DNA of 64,000 bases, taken from NCBI GenBank assembly GCA_964406445.1, contig CAYORU010000002.1, forward strand, positions 124,001 through 188,000, written 5' to 3'. The notes under the pieces were generated by a model. That model did not search any database. It saw nothing but the letters and a program-made list of their open reading frames with translations, and was not told where the DNA came from. Below are positions 60,103-64,000 of the stretch, one piece after another (within the stretch, counting starts at the first letter, position 1; each line of letters starts with the position of its first letter). Both the position numbers and the translations under genes were made by a program. This DNA comes from SG8-30 sp964406445. Its GTDB lineage: Bacteria > Pseudomonadota > Gammaproteobacteria > Steroidobacterales > Steroidobacteraceae.

Positions 60103-61275
60103 ATGAGCAGTGGAAGGAAGATCTGGGGCTACCGCCGCGAGAACGGCCGCGTCGGCGTGCGCAACTACGTGGCGATCCTGCCGGTGGACGACATCTCGAA
60201 CGCCGCCTGCGAGGCCGTCGCGGCCCACATCCAGGGGACCATCGCCCTGCCGCACGCCTACGGCCGGCTGCAGTTCGGCGCGGACCTCGAGCTGCATTTC
60301 CGGACCATGATCGGCACCGGGGCGAACCCGAACGTCGCCGCCTGCGTGGTGATCGGCATCGAGCCGGGCTGGACGCAGAAGATCGTCGACGGGATCGCCG
60401 CGACCGGCAAGCCGGTCGCCGGCTTCTGGATCGAGGGCAACGGCGACATCGCGACCATCGCCGCCGCCTCGCGCAAGGCCAAGGAGTTCGTGCACCAGAC
60501 TTCAGGGCAGGTGCGGGTGGAGTGCGACCTCGAGGAGCTGTGGGTGGCGGCCAAGTGCGGCGAGTCGGACACGACCACCGGGCTCGCCTCCTGCCCGACG
60601 GTCGGCAACATGTACGACAAGCTGGTGCCGCTCGGTCTCTACGGCTGCTTCGGCGAGACCTCCGAGCTGACTGGCGCCGAGCACCTCGCCGCGGCGCGCG
60701 CCGCGAGCCCCGAGGTGCGCGAGAAGTTCATGAAGACCTGGCAGGCCTACCAGGACGACGTGATCGAGGCGCATAAGACCTCCGACCTCTCCGACAGCCA
60801 GCCGACCAAGGGCAACATCGCCGGCGGGCTGACGACCATCGAGGAAAAGGCGCTCGGCAACCTCGAGAAGATCGGCAAGAAGATCAAGTTCATCGACGTG
60901 CTCGAGCCGGCCGAGGCGCCGGCGCGCGGCCCGGGCCTCTATTTCATGGACACGTCCTCGGCCGCCGCCGAATGCTGCACCCTGCAGGCCGCGGCGGGCT
61001 ACGTGCTGCACATCTTCCCCACCGGGCAGGGCAACGTGATCGGCAACCCGATCATGCCGGTGATCAAGGTCACCGGTAACCCGCGCACCGTGCGGCTGAT
61101 GTCCGAGCACGTGGACGTGGACGTCTCCGGCATCGTGCGCCGCGAGATGACCATCGACCAGGCCGGCGACGCGCTCATCGACATGATCGTGCGCACCGCC
61201 AACGGCCGGCTCACGGCCGCCGAGGCGCTCGGCCACCGCGAGTTCGTGATGACCAAGCTCTACCGCAGCGCCTGA
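60103..61275 (+). CDS. suyB: Sulfolactate sulfo-lyase large subunit (SuyB-like)
   Basis: A 390-residue protein of the altronate/galactarate dehydratase C-terminal family. It starts YRRENGRVGVRNYVAILPV and has GRLQFGADLELHFRTMIGTG, AKCGESDTTTGLASCPTVGN with the metal-binding cysteine region, SDSQPTKGNIAGGLTTIEEK and the ending AEALGHREFVMTKLYRSA. These match SuyB sequences as I remember them better than UxaA. Iron-dependent C-S bond cleavage of (R)-sulfolactate to pyruvate and sulfite is predicted. It lies 15 bases after suyA and 11 before the comC-like gene. Confidence 0.87.
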   Translation: MSSGRKIWGYRRENGRVGVRNYVAILPVDDISNAACEAVAAHIQGTIALPHAYGRLQFGADLELHFRTMIGTGANPNVAACVVIGIEPGWTQKIVDGIAATGKPVAGFWIEGNGDIATIAAASRKAKEFVHQTSGQVRVECDLEELWVAAKCGESDTTTGLASCPTVGNMYDKLVPLGLYGCFGETSELTGAEHLAAARAASPEVREKFMKTWQAYQDDVIEAHKTSDLSDSQPTKGNIAGGLTTIEEKALGNLEKIGKKIKFIDVLEPAEAPARGPGLYFMDTSSAAAECCTLQAAAGYVLHIFPTGQGNVIGNPIMPVIKVTGNPRTVRLMSEHVDVDVSGIVRREMTIDQAGDALIDMIVRTANGRLTAAEALGHREFVMTKLYRSA

Positions 61276-61286
61276 CGGCGGGCGCC

Positions 61287-62309
61287 ATGGCCGGGACCGT
61301 CACGCTGCGGCTCGCCGAGGCCGAGGACCTGGCCGCCGCGGCGCTCGAGGCGAGCGGCGCTTCGGCCGGAAACGCGCGATCCACCGCCCGCGCGCTGGTT
61401 GCGGCCGAGGCGGACGGCCAGGCCGGCCACGGCCTGTCGCGGGTCGCCTCCTACGCGCTGCACGCGCGCTGCGGCAAGGTGGACGGCCGCGCGGCGCCGC
61501 GCGTCGAGCGCGCCGGCAACGCCGCGCTTCGCGTGGACGCCGGCCGCGGCTTCGCCTATCCGGCCATCGACGCGGCATTCGCGGCGCTCGTGCCGCTCGC
61601 GCGCGAGACCGGCATCGCGGCGGCGGCGCTGCATCGCTCGCACCACTTCGGCCAGGCCGGCGCGCACGCCGAGCGGCTCGCCGCCGAGGGTCTCGTCGCC
61701 CTGGTGCTCGGCAACACGCCGAAGGCCATGGCGTTCTGGGGCGGGCGCAAGCCGATGCTCGGCACCAACCCGCTGGCCTTCGCCGCGCCGCTGCCCGGCG
61801 GCGCGCCGCCGCTCGTGATCGATCTCGCGCTGTCGGTCGCGGCGCGCGGCAAGATCGTCGCGGCGCAGAAGGCGGGCCAGGCCATCCCCGAGGGCTGGGC
61901 AGTGGACGCCGACGGCCGGCCGACCACCGATCCCTCGGCGGCGCTGGCCGGAACGCTCTCTCCGATCGGCGGCGCCAAGGGTGGCGCGCTCGCCCTCATG
62001 ATCGAGATCCTCGCCGCGGCGCTGACCGGTTCCTCCTGGGGCTGGGAGGCGAGCTCTTTCTTCGACGACAAGGGCGGGCCGCCGGAGATGGGCCAGGTCT
62101 TCATCGCCCTCGACCCACGGCGCCTCTCGGGCGGCGGCTACGAGTCCCGGATGGAGGTGCTCATGGCCGCCATCGCGGCGGAGCCCGGCGTGCGCCTGCC
62201 CGGCGCGCGGCGGCTCGCGGCGCGCGAGCGAGCCGCGAACGAGGGTCTCGTCGTGCCGCGGGCGGTCTACGATGAAATCCGCGGGCTGCTGGCTGCGAGT
62301 GGCAGCTGA
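61287..62309 (+). CDS. comC: Malate/L-lactate dehydrogenase-family oxidoreductase, ComC-like sulfolactate dehydrogenase
   Basis: A 340-residue protein of the LDH2/MDH2 family (ComC, YlbC, YiaK). Marks: RALVAAEADGQAGHGLSRV at the N-terminus, the catalytic His region AAALHRSHHFGQAGAHAERL, PMLGTNPLAFAAPLPGG, IDLALSVAARGKI and SPIGGAKGGALALMIEIL. ComC enzymes interconvert (R)-sulfolactate and sulfopyruvate with NAD(P)H. Between suyB and the slcC-like gene, it would reduce sulfopyruvate to the (R)-isomer that SuyAB uses. Confidence 0.85.
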   Translation: MAGTVTLRLAEAEDLAAAALEASGASAGNARSTARALVAAEADGQAGHGLSRVASYALHARCGKVDGRAAPRVERAGNAALRVDAGRGFAYPAIDAAFAALVPLARETGIAAAALHRSHHFGQAGAHAERLAAEGLVALVLGNTPKAMAFWGGRKPMLGTNPLAFAAPLPGGAPPLVIDLALSVAARGKIVAAQKAGQAIPEGWAVDADGRPTTDPSAALAGTLSPIGGAKGGALALMIEILAAALTGSSWGWEASSFFDDKGGPPEMGQVFIALDPRRLSGGGYESRMEVLMAAIAAEPGVRLPGARRLAARERAANEGLVVPRAVYDEIRGLLAASGS

Positions 62310-62343
62310 CCGCGCCGCCTGTCCCCAATTCCCGGAAATCCCC

Positions 62344-63270
62344 ATGGCCGACATCGTCATCAGCGAGTTCATGGACGAGTCCGCGATCCGCGAGCACCTC
62401 GCCGGCTTCGACGTGCTCTACGACCCGAAGCTGGTGGACGCCCCCGAGGCGCTGGCGGCGGCCCTCGCCGACGCCCGCGGCCTCATCGTCCGCAACCGCA
62501 CGCAGGTCCGCGGCGCGCTGCTCGCGGCGGCGCCGCGGCTCTCGGTCGTGGGCCGGCTCGGTGTGGGGCTCGACAACATCGACGTCGAGGCCTGTCGCGG
62601 GCGCGGCATCGCCGTGTTTCCGGCGACCGGCGCCAACGACCTGTCGGTCGCGGAGTACGTGATCACGGCGGCGCTCATGCTGCTGCGCGGCGCCTGGTTC
62701 GCGAGCGCCGCGGTCGCTGCCGGCGAGTGGCCGCGCCAGCGGCTCATGGGTCGCGAGGTCTCGGGCAAGCAGCTGGGCCTGGTCGGCTTCGGCGCGATCG
62801 CGCGCGAAACCGCCGCCCGCGCCCGCGCGCTCGGCATGTCGATCGCCGGCTACGACCCCTACCTGCCCGAGGGCCACGCCGCCTGGGCGGGTGCGCGCCG
62901 CCTCGGGCTCGAGGAATTGCTGGCGACGAGCGACGTGGTGAGCCTGCACGTGCCGCTGACGCCTGAGACGCGAAGGCTGATCGATGCGGCTGCGATCGCG
63001 CGCATGAAGCCGGACGCAATCGTCGTCAACGCTGCGCGCGGCGGAGTCGTGGACGAGGCGGCGCTGGTCGAGGCGCTGCGCGCCGGGCGGCTCGGCGGCG
63101 CCGCGCTCGACGTGTTCGAGCGCGAGCCCGTGGACGCCGAGGCCGGCCGGCTGTTCGCAGGCGTTCCTAACCTCCTGCTCACCCCGCACATCGCCGGCGT
63201 GACCGTCGAGTCGAACGTCCGCGTCAGCGACGTCACCGCCCGCGCGGTGGCCGCGCAGCTCGCCGGATGA
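62344..63270 (+). CDS. slcC: D-2-hydroxyacid dehydrogenase-family enzyme, SlcC-like (S)-sulfolactate dehydrogenase
   Basis: A 308-residue protein of the phosphoglycerate-dehydrogenase-like family. VVGRLGVGLDNIDVEACRGRG, the NAD-binding GLVGFGAIARETAARARALG, catalytic Arg in VNAARGGVVDEAAL and catalytic His in LLTPHIAGVTVES are visible. ATG 62344 gives a standard N-terminus. SlcC of Chromohalobacter belongs to this family and oxidises (S)-sulfolactate to sulfopyruvate with NAD+. Its place after suyA, suyB and comC supports that role. Its stop overlaps the exporter start (ATGA). Confidence 0.85.
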   Translation: MADIVISEFMDESAIREHLAGFDVLYDPKLVDAPEALAAALADARGLIVRNRTQVRGALLAAAPRLSVVGRLGVGLDNIDVEACRGRGIAVFPATGANDLSVAEYVITAALMLLRGAWFASAAVAAGEWPRQRLMGREVSGKQLGLVGFGAIARETAARARALGMSIAGYDPYLPEGHAAWAGARRLGLEELLATSDVVSLHVPLTPETRRLIDAAAIARMKPDAIVVNAARGGVVDEAALVEALRAGRLGGAALDVFEREPVDAEAGRLFAGVPNLLLTPHIAGVTVESNVRVSDVTARAVAAQLAG

Positions 63271-64000
63271 GCCCGGTCGCGGCGCGCGGCCCGCTGGAGC
63301 TGGCGCCCGGCCTCGTGCTGGTCACGGCGCTTGCCGCGGCGGCCTTCGTCGCCCGCGCGCTGGTGCCGGACATCCCGTTGAGCCCGCTGATGCTCGCCAT
63401 CGTCCTCGGCGCGCTGTGGCGGAACCTGCTCGGCGTGCCGGCCGCCGCGACGCCGGGCATCGCCGCCTGCATCCGCCTGCCGCTGCGCGCAGGCATCGTC
63501 CTGCTCGGCCTGCAGCTGACCTTCGGCCAGCTGCTCGACATCGGCCTGGTCGGCGCGATGGTGCTGGTCGCCTGCGTGGTCCTGACTTTCTTCTTCACCC
63601 TGGCGCTCGGCCGCGCGCTCAAGGTGGACGCCTGCCTCGCGCAGCTGATCGCGGCCGGCACCTCGATCTGCGGCGCCTCCGCGGTGGTCGCGGCCAATTC
63701 GGTGGTTCGCGCGCGCGGCGAAGCGGTGGCCTACGCGCTCGGGGTCATTACGCTCTGCGGCACGGTCGTGATGCTGCTCTTCCCCTTGCTCGGCGCCTTC
63801 GCGGGGTTGTCCGACCACGCCTACGGGGTGTGGATCGGCGCCTCCGTTCACGAGGTCGCGCAGGCGGTGGCCGCGGCCTTCGCGCATGGCGAGGCGGCGG
63901 GCCAGTACGGTACGGTGAGCAAGCTGACCCGCGTGCTGCTGCTCGCGCCGATGGTGATCCTGCTCGGCCAGGCGCTCGCGCGGCAGGCGGGGGTGGCGCG
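63267..64000 (+). CDS. YeiH/UPF0324-family transporter, putative sulfite/sulfate exporter (3' end cut)
   Basis: The frame starts with ATG 63267, overlapping the slcC stop by four bases, and runs to the window edge (about 244 residues so far, family about 330-350). It is strongly hydrophobic with about eight helices visible. The signature segments AAGTSICGASAVVAANSVV and WIGASVHEVAQAVAAAF are those of the UPF0324/YeiH family, often annotated as putative sulfate exporters. In a desulfonation operon the obvious cargo is the sulfite released by SuyAB. That is inference. Confidence 0.88.
   Translation, partial: MSPVAARGPLELAPGLVLVTALAAAAFVARALVPDIPLSPLMLAIVLGALWRNLLGVPAAATPGIAACIRLPLRAGIVLLGLQLTFGQLLDIGLVGAMVLVACVVLTFFFTLALGRALKVDACLAQLIAAGTSICGASAVVAANSVVRARGEAVAYALGVITLCGTVVMLLFPLLGAFAGLSDHAYGVWIGASVHEVAQAVAAAFAHGEAAGQYGTVSKLTRVLLLAPMVILLGQALARQAGVA

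Noticed and set aside
59800..61275. Altronate or galactarate dehydratase (UxaA/GarD split in two)
   Set aside because: The free SAF subunit and the large-subunit motifs look more like SuyA/SuyB, and the following comC-, slcC- and exporter-like genes fit sulfolactate, not uronate, breakdown. No uronate isomerase or mannonate/altronate oxidoreductase is present.

Overview
The window is a very GC-rich chromosomal segment, densely coded on both strands, with no gene-free stretch longer than about 255 bases and no tRNA, rRNA, transposase or phage gene that I can recognise. Strong codon bias towards G/C-ending codons, a TonB receptor with a proteobacterial plug, TRAP transporters, a DUF6491-type lipoprotein and a cphB-cphA cluster suggest an aerobic, heterotrophic proteobacterium, probably a gammaproteobacterium near Steroidobacterales/Nevskiales. 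The taxonomic placement is inference.

Layout, left to right. 0-6 kb: a minus-strand Mrp/Mnh-type cation/proton antiporter operon (E, F, G, MbhD/E-like, B, C, then two full D-type subunits, a small membrane protein and a third D-type subunit cut by the window edge). 6-10 kb: a DJ-1/PfpI protein, a winged-helix/TPR regulator, a cupin-tautomerase pair and a PBP7-like endopeptidase. 10-16 kb: cyanophycin genes (cphB, cphA and a Mur-ligase paralogue without ATP-grasp). 16-26 kb: a TRAP transporter facing an M81 peptidase / glutamine-synthetase-like / aldehyde dehydrogenase / iron alcohol dehydrogenase set, probably catabolism of an amine or amide. 26-31 kb: an M28 lipoprotein peptidase and a three-gene methylthioadenosine salvage operon of the DHAP-shunt type. 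31-45 kb: a signalling cluster with a TIR-TM-TPR protein, a SLOG-like/4-TM protein, an operon of a free cyclic-nucleotide-binding domain, a CpdA-like phosphodiesterase and a voltage-gated K+ channel, and a very large adenylyl cyclase built like animal soluble adenylyl cyclase. Two secreted cysteine-containing proteins of unknown function sit among them.

46-64 kb: the most coherent system. A TonB receptor, a TRAP transporter, a GH31 glycosidase, a fucose-isomerase-fold isomerase, a class I aldolase, a PfkB kinase that looks like E. coli YihV (sulfofructose kinase) and a GntR regulator form one minus-strand operon plus the receptor. Divergent from it is a plus-strand operon resembling suyA-suyB-comC-slcC followed by a YeiH-type exporter. 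Together they predict uptake of a sulfosugar (sulfoquinovose or its glycoside), sulfo-EMP cleavage to DHAP and sulfolactaldehyde, stereo-inversion of sulfolactate through sulfopyruvate, desulfonation to pyruvate and sulfite, and sulfite export. The sulfolactaldehyde dehydrogenase is not visible in this cluster, and the GH31 enzyme lacks the sulfonate-binding residues of known sulfoquinovosidases. A near-palindrome TCTTNNATAAGA upstream of both the TonB receptor and the suy operon is a candidate operator for the GntR protein.

Family calls come from reading the translated sequences. Comparisons to named proteins are from memory and no database search was run.
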